Positions 22,886-31,161 of a DNA stretch of 39,534 nt are shown here, piece by piece. Source of the DNA: Oscillospiraceae bacterium (GTDB lineage: Bacteria; Bacillota; Clostridia; Oscillospirales; Oscillospiraceae). Below the pieces are notes generated by a model, which saw only the letters and a program-made list of their open reading frames with translations, had not been told where the DNA came from and searched no databases. The stretch is taken from contig JAFSDV010000021.1 of assembly GCA_017436035.1 (NCBI GenBank), positions 1 through 39,534 of the forward strand, read 5' to 3'. A program made the translations under genes and the position numbers. Within the stretch, counting starts at the first letter, position 1. Every line of letters starts with the position of its first letter.

Positions 22886-23765
22886 CAGACAGACCGGGCG
22901 GATTTTACGCTCATTAAGCGGTTTTTATGAGGTGCAGACCGATAAGGGCTTGATCACCTGCCGGGGAAGAGGCCATCTGCGCAGGGGCGCACAGGTGCCC
23001 CTGACCGGTGACATGGTGGAGATCACCGTGGAACAGGGAAAAGGAATGGTGGAAAAGCTTCTGCCCCGGAAAAACAGCTTTGTCCGGCCTGCCGTTGCGA
23101 ATATTGATGCACTGGTGATCTTTGCTTCCAACGTGAATCCGGTAACAGAACCGTTTCTCATTGATCGGGTAGCAGCCATTGCCGGTGATCAGGGCGTTCC
23201 GGTATATATATGTGTAAATAAATGTGATCTGGACCCGGCGGTCGATCTTGTGCGGATCTACCGCAATGCAGGCTTCCCGGTGATCCGTGCCAGTGCTGAA
23301 ACAGGTGAAGGCGTGGAGGAGCTGCGGGGGCTGTTGAAGGGCAAGCTGACCGCGTTTACCGGCAATACCGGCGTAGGAAAAAGCAGTATGCTCAACAGGC
23401 TTTGTCCGGAGCTGGAGCTTGCTACCGGCGCGGTTTCCGAAAAGCTGGGAAGAGGACGCCATACTACCCGCCATGTGGAGCTGTATCAACTGGATGCAGA
23501 TACCTTTGTGGCAGATACGCCGGGATTCTCTTCTTTTGATACAGATCAAATGGAGATCCTGCTCAAAGAAAATCTTCAGTATGCGTTTGCGGATTTTGCG
23601 GACCGTTTGGGGCAATGTCAATTCCATGACTGCTCCCATCGGGCGGAGCCGGGATGTGCGGTCCGGGCTGCGGTGCAGGCGGGGGAGATCGAAAAGACCC
23701 GCTATGACAGCTATCTGAAGCTGTATGAAAAATCCAGTCAGATCAAGCTTTGGGAATTGAAATAA
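22872..23765 (+). CDS. rsgA: Ribosome small-subunit maturation GTPase
   Basis: RsgA checks late 30S subunit assembly. The 297-residue protein has an N-terminal OB fold (GRILRSLSGFYEVQTDKGLITCRGRGHLR), the circularly permuted GTPase domain (NKCDL G4 motif before the P-loop GNTGVGKSSMLN near residue 165, then DTPGFSSF), and a C-terminal zinc-binding segment CQFHDCSHRAEPGCAV. The ATG at 22872 lies inside the prkC end. The rpe and thiN genes that often follow are absent; a strong terminator ends the long housekeeping operon here. Confidence 0.96.
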   Translation: MATANRQTGRILRSLSGFYEVQTDKGLITCRGRGHLRRGAQVPLTGDMVEITVEQGKGMVEKLLPRKNSFVRPAVANIDALVIFASNVNPVTEPFLIDRVAAIAGDQGVPVYICVNKCDLDPAVDLVRIYRNAGFPVIRASAETGEGVEELRGLLKGKLTAFTGNTGVGKSSMLNRLCPELELATGAVSEKLGRGRHTTRHVELYQLDADTFVADTPGFSSFDTDQMEILLKENLQYAFADFADRLGQCQFHDCSHRAEPGCAVRAAVQAGEIEKTRYDSYLKLYEKSSQIKLWELK

Positions 23766-23770
23766 AAGTC

Positions 23771-23809
23771 GGGGCTGCCGTTCTAATCTGAACGGCAGCC
23801 CCGGTTTTT
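23771..23809. terminator. Terminator between rsgA and nrdD
   Basis: 13-bp perfect stem GGGGCTGCCGTTC / GAACGGCAGCCCC with a TAATCT loop, then GGTTTTTG. On the minus strand it follows nrdD within a few bases and ends in ACTTTTATTT, so it likely serves both convergent genes. Confidence 0.93.
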
Positions 23810-23815
23810 GTGTAT

Positions 23816-25987
23816 TTACAGGTGCAGGACCCGGTCTTTGATTTCCTGGGTTCGGCCCTGATTCCAGTATTGTGTGCCGATATAGCCGCAGGTACGGCGG
23901 GCAACATTCATTTTGCTCTGATCGGTATTTCCGCATTGGGGACACATCCAAACCAGCTTTCCGTCATCCTCCTGAATTTGGATCTCGCCGTCATAGCCAC
24001 ATTCGTGACAGTAATCACTTTTGGTGTTCAGCTCCGCGTACATGATGTTATCGTAGATGAACTTCATGACCTCCAGAACGGCATCGATGTTTTGCTGCAT
24101 ATCCGGCACTTCCACATAGCTGATCGCGCCGCCGGGAGAAAGCTGCTGGAACTCGGCTTCAAATGCCAGCTTTGTAAAGGCATCGATCTGCTCGGAAACA
24201 TGAACGTGATAGGAGTTGGTGATATAGCTCTTGTCGGTAATGCCGGGGATCATGCCAAAGCGGCTTTGCAGGCATTTTGCAAACTTGTAGGTGGTGGATT
24301 CCAAGGGTGTGCCGTAGAGGGAGAAGTGAATATTGTGCGCTGCCTTCCAGGTGGCACAGGCGTCGTTCATGTGCTGCATAACCTGCAGGGCAAAAGGCTT
24401 TGCCTGTTCGTCAGTATGGGAACGGCCGGTCATATACTTGACACACTCGTACAGTCCGGCGTAGCCCAGAGAGATGGTGGAGTAGCCGCCGTACAGGAGC
24501 TTGTCAATAGGCTCACCCTTTGGAAGCCGTGCCAAAGCACCGTGCTGCCACAGGATCGGTGCGGCGTCGGAAAGTGTACCCTTCAGCCGCTCGTGACGGC
24601 ACAGCAAAGCCTGATGGCACAGCTCCAACCGCTCATCAAAGATCTTCCAGAATTTATCCATATCCTTTCCGGAGGACAGTGCTACATCCACCAAATTGAT
24701 GGTAACCACACCCTGATTAAAGCGGCCGTAGTACTTGGGCTTTCCGTTTTCGTCCACATAGGGGGTCAGGAAGGAACGGCAGCCCATACAGGTATAACAG
24801 TGACCGTCCCCGTTGGAGTCGATCTTCAGCTCCAGCATTTTCTTTTCGCTGATATAGTCTGGGACCATCCGTTTGGCGGTACACTGGGCGGCAAGGCGGG
24901 TCAGATACCAGTAGGGGGCATCCTCTGTGATGTTGTCTTCCTCCAGTACATAGATCAGCTTGGGGAAGGCGGGAGTGATCCAAACACCCTTTTCGTTCTT
25001 TACACCCTGATACCGCTGACGAAGCATTTCCTCAATGATCAGGGCGAGGTCCTTCTTCTCCTGCTCGTTCCGGGCTTCGTTCAGGTACATAAATACCGTG
25101 ATGAAGGGGGCTTGTCCGTTGGTGGTCATCAGGGTGACCACCTGATACTGAATGGTTTGCACGCCCCGGCTGATCTCCTCCTGCAGCCGGTCTTCCGTGA
25201 TTTTGCTGACCGCTTGCTCATCAGTCACACCCGCAAGGGACAGCTCCTGAACTACGGTTTTGCGAATCCGCTCCCGGCTGATCTGCACAAAGGGAGCAAG
25301 ATGAGTCAGACTGATGGACTGACCGCCATACTGGTTGGAGGCGACCTGAGCAATGATTTGGGTAGCGATGTTACAGGCGGTGGAGAAGGAGTGCGGCTTC
25401 TCGATCAGCGTTCCGGAAATGACTGTGCCGTTTTGCAGCATATCTTCCAGATTGACCAAATCACAGTTGTGCATATGCTGGGCATAGTAATCGGAATCGT
25501 GGAAGTGAATAATGCCTGCATTGTGGGCATCCACAATGGGCTTAGGCAGCAGAATGCGGCTGGTGATGTCCTTGGAGACCTCGCCTGCCATATAATCCCG
25601 CTGAACAGCGTTGATGGTGGGGTTCTTGTTGGCGTTTTCCTGCTTGACCTCTTCGTTATTACATTCGATCAGGCTTAGAATCCGGTCGTCGGTGGTGTTG
25701 GACTGACGCATCAGGCTGTGGGTGTAGCGGTAGGTGATGTAACACTTGGCGACTTCAAAAGCACCGTGCGCCATGATGGCTTTCTCTACCAAGTCCTGAA
25801 TTTCCTCCACAGAGGGGCTGCGGCCCATCTCCTCGCAGCTGAGCTGCACGCTTTGGGCAATCCGTTCGATCTGCAGAGGTGTCATACGGACGTTTTCCTC
25901 TACCGCTTCATTGGCTTTGGTAATGGCGGTGATGATCTTGCCGAGGTCAAAGACCGCTTCTGCACCGTTTCTTTTGATGATTTTCAT
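23816..25987 (-). CDS. nrdD: Anaerobic ribonucleoside-triphosphate reductase
   Basis: Class III reductase that makes dNTPs without oxygen by a glycyl radical. The 723-residue protein has an N-terminal ATP-cone (MKIIKRNGAEAVFDLGKIITAI, residues 1-95) for allosteric control, the central catalytic barrel with active-site cysteines in CYTCMGCRSF (about 395), a four-cysteine zinc site (CHECG ... CPQCG, about 659-690) and the radical-bearing RRTCGYIGTQYWNQGR near the C-terminus. The minus strand start has AAGGAGA upstream. The activase gene nrdG usually lies next to nrdD, but here the gene converges on rsgA, so nrdG must be elsewhere. The long open frame on the opposite strand is a shadow. Confidence 0.97.
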   Translation of the reverse strand: MKIIKRNGAEAVFDLGKIITAITKANEAVEENVRMTPLQIERIAQSVQLSCEEMGRSPSVEEIQDLVEKAIMAHGAFEVAKCYITYRYTHSLMRQSNTTDDRILSLIECNNEEVKQENANKNPTINAVQRDYMAGEVSKDITSRILLPKPIVDAHNAGIIHFHDSDYYAQHMHNCDLVNLEDMLQNGTVISGTLIEKPHSFSTACNIATQIIAQVASNQYGGQSISLTHLAPFVQISRERIRKTVVQELSLAGVTDEQAVSKITEDRLQEEISRGVQTIQYQVVTLMTTNGQAPFITVFMYLNEARNEQEKKDLALIIEEMLRQRYQGVKNEKGVWITPAFPKLIYVLEEDNITEDAPYWYLTRLAAQCTAKRMVPDYISEKKMLELKIDSNGDGHCYTCMGCRSFLTPYVDENGKPKYYGRFNQGVVTINLVDVALSSGKDMDKFWKIFDERLELCHQALLCRHERLKGTLSDAAPILWQHGALARLPKGEPIDKLLYGGYSTISLGYAGLYECVKYMTGRSHTDEQAKPFALQVMQHMNDACATWKAAHNIHFSLYGTPLESTTYKFAKCLQSRFGMIPGITDKSYITNSYHVHVSEQIDAFTKLAFEAEFQQLSPGGAISYVEVPDMQQNIDAVLEVMKFIYDNIMYAELNTKSDYCHECGYDGEIQIQEDDGKLVWMCPQCGNTDQSKMNVARRTCGYIGTQYWNQGRTQEIKDRVLHL

Positions 25988-26027
25988 ATAAGAATCTCCT
26001 TTTGGGGAATAAGATCGTGCAGGACCT

Positions 26028-26055
26028 ATTATACTATATATTGTGGTTTTTTCAA
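26028..26055 (-). promoter_or_regulatory. nrdD promoter
   Basis: Minus strand TTGAAA (26055-26050), a 16-bp spacer and TATAAT (26033-26028), about 40 bases before the start codon. Confidence 0.75.
26031..26046 (-). promoter_or_regulatory. NrdR box overlapping the nrdD promoter
   Basis: Minus strand CCACAATATATAGTAT matches the NrdR consensus aCaCwAtATaTwGtgt at 14 of 16 positions and covers the spacer and part of the -10 box. A weaker candidate (TCACAAAATAACGGAA, plus strand 26063-26078) lies 32 bp away centre to centre, which is the usual tandem arrangement. Confidence 0.68.
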
Positions 26056-26131
26056 GAGCAAATCACAAAATAACGGAAATTTTTTCGAATTTGCTTTGAA
26101 AATGCAGATATTGCCCATCTGCTTGGAGTAT

Positions 26132-26160
26132 TTGACAATGGGTACAAACTGCGATATAAT
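26132..26160 (+). promoter_or_regulatory. galM promoter
   Basis: Consensus TTGACA (26132-26137), 17-bp spacer, consensus TATAAT (26155-26160); 40 bases before the ATG. No obvious operator beside it. Confidence 0.88.
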
Positions 26161-26200
26161 TGCAAAGATCGCGTAAATACAAAAAGGGAGGCTGATTGCT

Positions 26201-27229
26201 ATGAAAGAAGCTTTTGGAGTTTTGCCCTCAGGAGAGCAGGCGTTTTTGTATACGATCCGCTGCGGAGCAATCAGCGCGCAAATTTCGGATTTTGGCGCGA
26301 CCTTGGTACGGCTCTATGTTCCGGACCGGGCGGGAAAGCTGGCGGATGTGGTTCTTGGGTTTTCCAATGTGAACAGTTACCGGACCAGTACGATCTATTT
26401 GGGGTCTACAGTAGGACGCAATTCCAATCGAATCGCCGGCGCGACCTTCCTTTTAGGGGACAAGCAGGTCCGGCTGAAAGCCAATGACAACGGAAACAGT
26501 CTGCACAGCGGACCGGACAGCTATGCATTCCGGCTGTGGCAGGTGGAAAGCTGGGAGGAATCTTCCATTACCTTCAGACTTGAAAGTCCCAATGGGGATC
26601 AGGGCTTCCCCGGTAATGCGCAGATCCGCGTCACTTATACGCTGGAGTCAGGGGGCGCGCTGTGTCTGACATACGATGCAGTATGCGATCAGGATACAGT
26701 ATTTAATATGACAAACCATGCCTATTTTAATCTGGCAGGTCACGATCATCCGCAATCGGCAATGGATCAGGTTTTAACAATACCGGCGCGGTCTTTTATT
26801 GTTTCCGATGCATATACCGTCCCTACCGGTGAGCTGCGCAGTGTGGTGAACACACCTCTGGATTTCCGTGCGCCCAAGCCCATCGGCAGCAGGGTGGATG
26901 AAGATTATGAAACGCTGAAGCTCCAGCGGGGCTATGATCATACCTTTGAGGTATTTACAGAACCGGCGGCGATTATGACAGACCCTGTATCCGGACGCAC
27001 AATGGCTGTCGTTACAGACTGTCCGGGGATCCATCTGTATTCCGGCAACTATCTCAACAACGAGGCGGGAAAGGATGGCGTGACCTACAGCAGACGCAGC
27101 GGTGTGTGTCTGGAGACCCAGTTCTGGCCTGATGCGGTGCATCATCCCCAGTGGCTTCAGCCGGTTTTTAAGGCAGGGGAGCGTTATCGTAGCCGGACAA
27201 GATATATTTTCAGCTGCAGTACCGTATAA
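26201..27229 (+). CDS. galM: Aldose 1-epimerase (mutarotase)
   Basis: Interconverts alpha and beta anomers of galactose and glucose, feeding the Leloir pathway. The 342-residue protein has the fold's recurring motifs: YLGSTVGRNSNRIAGATF, NDNGNSLHSGPDSY (first catalytic His), FNMTNHAYFNLAGH (second His), the KPIGSRV loop and GVCLETQFWPDAVHHPQW with the catalytic Glu. GGGAGG precedes the ATG at 26201. It has its own consensus promoter and terminator, so it is monocistronic; no other gal genes are nearby. Confidence 0.95.
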   Translation: MKEAFGVLPSGEQAFLYTIRCGAISAQISDFGATLVRLYVPDRAGKLADVVLGFSNVNSYRTSTIYLGSTVGRNSNRIAGATFLLGDKQVRLKANDNGNSLHSGPDSYAFRLWQVESWEESSITFRLESPNGDQGFPGNAQIRVTYTLESGGALCLTYDAVCDQDTVFNMTNHAYFNLAGHDHPQSAMDQVLTIPARSFIVSDAYTVPTGELRSVVNTPLDFRAPKPIGSRVDEDYETLKLQRGYDHTFEVFTEPAAIMTDPVSGRTMAVVTDCPGIHLYSGNYLNNEAGKDGVTYSRRSGVCLETQFWPDAVHHPQWLQPVFKAGERYRSRTRYIFSCSTV

Positions 27230-27231
27230 TG

Positions 27232-27262
27232 AAGGGCGTGCCAACCGGCACGCCCTTTAGAA
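27232..27262 (+). terminator. Terminator after galM
   Basis: Stem AAGGGCGTGCC / GGCACGCCCTT around AACC, then TTTAG, starting two bases after the galM stop. Confidence 0.88.
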
Positions 27263-27411
27263 CGTTCAAAAAGCCTCCAATTGTCAAAACGGTATGTCAG
27301 TCGCGCTGCGCAGATAATTAGAAAGTCGAACATTGCACACCCTGCAAAAGGGTGCATAAACTGTCCTATAAGCATTTGCTTATTCCCAAATCTATATCGG
27401 GAGGTATTACC

Positions 27412-27939
27412 ATGTCTGAGAGTTGTCAGCAGAGCGTACACTGCAGCTGTGACGATCTGCGGGAAGCATTATCCATTCACACCCGAAAAATCACAGACAG
27501 CTGCCGGGATAAAGATTGCATTGAAGATCTGCGGGTCTATTTAACTGCCGGATCCCAGGCAGTTCTGGAGGTGAGCGCAGGGGCGAAGGTCCGCTGCGCG
27601 GAGCTGCTTTATACGTATATTGATGTAGAGCCGGTGGCCTTTGACCGGAATCGCTATTGTATCGATGTGACCTTCTATTATCGGATTTTGGCAGATGCCA
27701 TCGTGGGCAATGCCCGTCCCGCAGCGTTGTACGGTCTGGCGGTATTTTCTAAGCGGGCAGTACTGTGTGGAGAAGACAGCAGAGCCCACATCTTTACCAG
27801 CAGCACCCGAATCTGTGAGCCCGACGGCGTAACCCGGATGAGCTCCAACCGTCCCACGGCGGTGGTGGAGGTCACGGACACCAATTCGCAAAATAGAAAA
27901 ACCAACCCATATCCAGAAGTATGTCCTATTAAGCGATAA
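27412..27939 (+). CDS. Conserved clostridial protein of unknown function, possibly C-terminally shortened
   Basis: A 175-residue protein with no assigned function. It starts MSESCQQSVHCSCDDLREAL and has conserved-looking core blocks KVRCAELLYTYIDVEPVAFDRNRY, IDVTFYYRILADAIVG and YGLAVFSKRAVLCGEDSRAHIF, with eight or so cysteines spread over it. I recall similar proteins in gut clostridia that continue with a cysteine-rich C-terminal half; here the frame stops soon after PTAVVEVTD with an unrelated-looking tail, so it may be truncated. That comparison is from memory. The ATG at 27412 has CGGGAGG 7 bases upstream and is preferred over the longer frame from 27352. No signal peptide or membrane segment. 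Confidence 0.7.
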   Translation: MSESCQQSVHCSCDDLREALSIHTRKITDSCRDKDCIEDLRVYLTAGSQAVLEVSAGAKVRCAELLYTYIDVEPVAFDRNRYCIDVTFYYRILADAIVGNARPAALYGLAVFSKRAVLCGEDSRAHIFTSSTRICEPDGVTRMSSNRPTAVVEVTDTNSQNRKTNPYPEVCPIKR

Positions 27940-27980
27940 AGGCGTTTTGACGCCTCATATAGTCAGTTTTGCGATGAAAA

Positions 27981-28009
27981 AGCCACGGGAGAACCCGTGG
28001 CTAAAATAT
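27981..28009 (-). terminator. Terminator of the minus-strand sigma/anti-sigma operon
   Basis: Stem AGCCACGGG / CCCGTGGCT around a 4-base loop. Read on the minus strand it is followed by TTTTTCATCGC, and it lies just past the end of the gene at 28026. Confidence 0.82.
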
Positions 28010-28025
28010 TTATTTGGCGTATGGT

Positions 28026-28475
28026 TTATACGAGTGTCGCCCACATATATCGAGTGTCACCGCCTCCATTTTTACCTGCCCAAATGCACACATAAGCTTT
28101 GTAGGTTTTGGTGGAAGATCCCTGGAAGGATACGTATGAGCAATGATACCAATCGTCATACACAAGCATAGTATCATGATCTTCATACAAATAAGTTGTA
28201 ATCCATGTTAATGAATTGTCACTATTGACTTCGTACAGCTCGATGGATAGAACGCCAATTTCGTCCATATCATTGGTTCCTATTACCTCATACCATATTT
28301 GATATTGGCCACTTCCTGTATGGCAGATATATGTGTTGTATGCAGACAAGTACTTGCTAGCATAGGGTTGAATTTCTTCAACGGATGCTGCCATTGCGGA
28401 ATACGGTACAACGAGAGCAACTATAAGGATGATAGCAATTAGTTTAAATAGAATAACTTTGCCTTGCGATTTCAT
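28026..28475 (-). CDS. Small secreted protein of unknown function
   Basis: A 149-residue protein with a clear signal peptide (MKSQGKVILFKLIAIILIVALVVPYSAMA, cleavage likely after AMA) and a beta-rich mature part of about 120 residues with cysteines in TYICHTG, WYHCSYV and YVCIWAG. I do not recognise the family. It is the last gene of an operon with a DUF4367 anti-sigma-like protein and an ECF sigma factor; its ATG at 28475 lies 5 bases after the upstream stop, and a TTG at 28484 is the less likely start. As the exported product of a sigma/anti-sigma unit it may be a surface signal or target of that system (inference). Confidence 0.75.
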   Translation of the reverse strand: MKSQGKVILFKLIAIILIVALVVPYSAMAASVEEIQPYASKYLSAYNTYICHTGSGQYQIWYEVIGTNDMDEIGVLSIELYEVNSDNSLTWITTYLYEDHDTMLVYDDWYHCSYVSFQGSSTKTYKAYVCIWAGKNGGGDTRYMWATLV

Positions 28476-28480
28476 GAGAA

Positions 28481-29347
28481 TCAACCTTTCTCTATAGAAT
28501 CAATCATAGTTTTGATTTCCGAGAGAGTAAAGGAGCCAGCAATGTAGCACTCGCAGTTTTTATGGATCCAAACAACTTGGAGTTGGCCTTCATTTTCAAA
28601 AATGTAATAATCAATCCCTGCACATTGGTATACCTCAATTAAGGATTCGCTTTGTTCCACTTGCAAGGAGCGGTTATCTAGATAGTCAGCAATTCTAATT
28701 TTAATTACATCTTCGCCATATTCATATTTTGCCATAAATAATCTTTGTGCTGGCGTTTCGGTGATTCGCAAATCACTTTCGGTATAGCCGCCGGGCATCC
28801 AGGTGGGTACAAGTGCTGTTGTGATACCACGCTTATCCAAAGCCTCTTGAAGTGATGCACATGGATTAACATGATCTGGACTAGGAGCATTGGTCTCATC
28901 CATTTGCCCAGCATATCCAAAATGGAATGTCTCCTGCGTCCACTTAGCGATAATTGCAAAGAGATCAAAGTCTAAAGCACTTGCAGTAATGGAATTACCA
29001 ATAACCAGAATGCATATTGCAGCTACAGCTGCCACAAGGCCCCGTTTCCAACGTCCACTGCTGCTCCGCTTGCGCGCAACAGGAACGCTCTCAGAAATGT
29101 AAGGAGTTTCATTTTCCGTGTGGTAGTTTTGCTTGAAGGATTCCAGTGCTTCCACTGGGAGCTTTCCTCCATTTTGTTCTTTTCTTCGTTTGGCAAGCAC
29201 CTCCATCACATAGAAAATTTCTTCTGTGTCGGATTCTTCGCCCATTGGTTTTGAAGCATCCTCCCGCAAGAATGCCTGGAGATCTTTTGTGCTCATGGCA
29301 TCATACCGGCTGAACTGTTCGGCCTTGCGGTCTTGCATATTGGGCAT
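28481..29347 (-). CDS. DUF4367-containing membrane protein, likely anti-sigma factor
   Basis: A 288-residue single-pass protein. The N-terminal ~105 residues are charged and cytoplasmic (MSTKDLQAFLREDAS..., EEIFYVMEVLAKRR), one membrane helix follows (GLVAAVAAICILVIGNSITASAL, about 106-128), and the outer part contains a DUF4367-like domain (ALVPTWMPGGYTESDLRI... VWIHKNCECYIAGSFTLSEIKTMIDSI). This layout, placed right after an ECF sigma gene, is that of clostridial anti-sigma factors, with the DUF4367 part as the outside sensor. AAAGGAGG precedes the ATG. It lacks an obvious HxxxCxxC zinc anti-sigma motif. Confidence 0.8.
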   Translation of the reverse strand: MPNMQDRKAEQFSRYDAMSTKDLQAFLREDASKPMGEESDTEEIFYVMEVLAKRRKEQNGGKLPVEALESFKQNYHTENETPYISESVPVARKRSSSGRWKRGLVAAVAAICILVIGNSITASALDFDLFAIIAKWTQETFHFGYAGQMDETNAPSPDHVNPCASLQEALDKRGITTALVPTWMPGGYTESDLRITETPAQRLFMAKYEYGEDVIKIRIADYLDNRSLQVEQSESLIEVYQCAGIDYYIFENEGQLQVVWIHKNCECYIAGSFTLSEIKTMIDSIEKG

Positions 29348-29398
29348 TTTTGTTCCTCCTTTCGAGGGTATATGTAATAAAATGGTCTTTTTGCGACA

Positions 29399-29884
29399 TT
29401 ATAGTTTAATCTTTTTCTGTAAAACCTTTTTGGCTCTTTCAACCCGCTTTCTGCAAGTACCAACCGTGATACCACGAAGCTGGGCCATTTCCAAATAAGA
29501 CAGGCCGTCCAGAGCAACCTCTTTCAAGAGCCTAAACTCTTCCGAATCAGCAATATCATCATATAGAATCTCCACGCCGATCCGATCATCGGATACAGAG
29601 ATGTCATTGATGTTGGAGGCAAAGTATTCCAGCAGAATTCGCCGCGCAATATTCTGACTCCGCTTTGTGTTAGAAAGAACATTCTTCAGTGTGTTCACAA
29701 GCCAGCCTTCCGGATTTGGACTTTCACATAATGCCTCCGGTTTCTGGCAGGCAATAATGAAGGTGTCCTGGACGGCCTCTTCCGCTAAAGCGTCGCTGGA
29801 AAGAGAGCTTCGGGCATATTCAAATAACATGGAATACATTTGCAGGTACAGACGATCTATTTCTTTGCTATACCGTGCGTTCAT
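29399..29884 (-). CDS. ECF-type RNA polymerase sigma factor
   Basis: A 161-residue sigma-70 family protein with region 2 (LYLQMYSMLFEYARSSL, then ALAEEAVQDTFIIACQK and PEGWLVNTLKNVL) and region 4 (LLKEVALDGLSYLEMAQLRGITVGTCRKRVERAKKVLQKKI, a helix-turn-helix). No region 1 or 3, as in ECF factors. It lies 51 bases before the DUF4367 gene, its probable antagonist, and is divergent from the XRE regulator at 29999. Region 2.2 keeps EEAVQDTFI, the RNAP core-binding segment. Confidence 0.88.
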   Translation of the reverse strand: MNARYSKEIDRLYLQMYSMLFEYARSSLSSDALAEEAVQDTFIIACQKPEALCESPNPEGWLVNTLKNVLSNTKRSQNIARRILLEYFASNINDISVSDDRIGVEILYDDIADSEEFRLLKEVALDGLSYLEMAQLRGITVGTCRKRVERAKKVLQKKIKL

Positions 29885-29998
29885 TTTGGGAATCTCCCTT
29901 TAAAATATTTATAATTTACGAAAATCTGTGTCGTATTTAGGGGTGTTCATTACATACCCACATAAATCAGCCCTAGTAATTGAAAAGGGGGACAGCAG

Positions 29999-30322
29999 AT
30001 GGATCTTACAATTATTGGAAAACGAATAAAAATGGCAAGAGAGGCTGCACAAATCACACAGGAAGAACTGGCCGAGGCGGTCGGATGTACGGCAAAACAT
30101 ATTGGTGCTATTGAAAGAGGTATCAAGACGCCTCGCCTAGACACCTTTATCATCATAGCAAATACGACCGGTGTATCGGCAGACTATTTGCTGCAGGACC
30201 TCCTAAATAAGCCAATAGATACCCTTGCCGGTGAGTTTTCTGCAGCGGCAGCACCCTTATCACCTGAAATACAGAGGCGCATATTAAGAGCACTTCGGGC
30301 GTTTTCCCAGAGCGATACATAA
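29999..30322 (+). CDS. XRE-family transcriptional regulator
   Basis: A 107-residue cytoplasmic DNA-binding protein: the HTH_3 domain occupies about residues 5-62 (IGKRIKMAREAAQITQEELAEAVGCTAKHIGAIERGIKTPRLDTFIIIANTTGVS in shortened form, typical of Cro/CI regulators), followed by a ~40-residue tail. GGGGGAC lies upstream of the ATG. It is divergent from the ECF sigma gene across a 114-bp gap, so it may regulate that operon. A terminator follows. Confidence 0.88.
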   Translation: MDLTIIGKRIKMAREAAQITQEELAEAVGCTAKHIGAIERGIKTPRLDTFIIIANTTGVSADYLLQDLLNKPIDTLAGEFSAAAAPLSPEIQRRILRALRAFSQSDT

Positions 30323-30332
30323 TATGGTTATT

Positions 30333-30365
30333 ATGCAGCGGTTTTTCTGGCCGCTGCATTTTTTC
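30333..30365 (+). terminator. Terminator after the XRE gene at 29999
   Basis: Stem ATGCAGCGG / CCGCTGCAT with a TTTTTCTGG loop, followed by TTTTTTC, 11 bases past the stop codon. Confidence 0.88.
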
Positions 30366-30521
30366 TTAAAGCCGAAGTTTTTGTATTTTCCAACAAAATT
30401 CGTGGGATTATGACAAAGCCAACATGCTATTATCGTCTCGCAGATAACCTTTACACCATCTTTCCGATTGCGTCCGGGGCAAAAAGAGAGATAGGCCCAT
30501 CTGCAGAAAGGACGATACATA

Positions 30522-31139
30522 ATGAAAACTGTTCAAACCATATTGGGGCAGTTAACGGATCCTAAGACAATCATGGCAGAAATCCGTGAAACCCTCAGAA
30601 CGATTGATCCGGAGTTCTTTGATGCCGAAGTCAAGTATTTGTCAGCAGCTTCTAATTTGGAGAAAGAGCTGGGAAACAGCATTACGCCATCTGTTGGCGA
30701 ATTCCTGGCAGCGAAGGAAGAGGAATTTGCTTCCGAAATCATCTATATTGGCTGGCAGGGATTCCAGCTTAACATGGATATCTTCCATGCACCCATCAAC
30801 GCCATAATGCTGCGAGGTGATTATGAGGAATTGCACCGAGAAAGGCGTCTTGGAACGCTGCCAATGGCAAAGAAAGCCCGAAACACAATTAATGCCTTCT
30901 ATGAGGTGCTGCGGGAGAAATACAGAGACAAACTGGATTTAACAGAGGATATAACCGGATTTTACAGTTATCTTCAGACCGCCGGGTATAAAATCGCGCA
31001 TTATTTTGGCTTTCGGCTTGCGGATCAGTTCCTTCCCTATGTTATTCCGGGCTATGTCGACGACAGTGTAAATACCGGGTACTACAGAAGAACGCTGCAG
31101 GAGTATCTTGATATTGATATAGACCGCTTAGAGAAATAG
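30522..31139 (+). CDS. Unrecognised 205-residue protein
   Basis: Cytoplasmic, mostly helical and acidic; no signal peptide, membrane segment or cysteine cluster. Segments include MKTVQTILGQLTDPKTIMAE, SAASNLEKELGNSI and FYSYLQTAGYKIAHYFGFRLADQFLPYVIPGYV. I cannot match it to a family. AGAAAGGACG lies upstream of the ATG. Real coding is supported by a full-length frame, a good RBS and codon-position bias. It stands alone between two XRE regulators and converges on the second (22-base gap), in an AT-richer stretch that looks horizontally acquired. Confidence 0.72.
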   Translation: MKTVQTILGQLTDPKTIMAEIRETLRTIDPEFFDAEVKYLSAASNLEKELGNSITPSVGEFLAAKEEEFASEIIYIGWQGFQLNMDIFHAPINAIMLRGDYEELHRERRLGTLPMAKKARNTINAFYEVLREKYRDKLDLTEDITGFYSYLQTAGYKIAHYFGFRLADQFLPYVIPGYVDDSVNTGYYRRTLQEYLDIDIDRLEK

Positions 31140-31161
31140 AACTTGGTAAACAAAACACGTT

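Noticed and set aside
23810..25678. A 622-codon plus-strand open frame opposite nrdD
   Set aside because: It is a mirror frame of a well-supported gene; the product is low-complexity, has no recognisable domain and has no RBS.
27259..27268. AGAACGTTCA as a LexA/SOS box before the gene at 27412
   Set aside because: Too short and lacks the Firmicute CGAAC-N4-GTTCG form; a chance palindrome is likely.
27940..27955. AGGCGTTTTGACGCCT hairpin after the unknown gene as a terminator
   Set aside because: Short stem and no T-tract.
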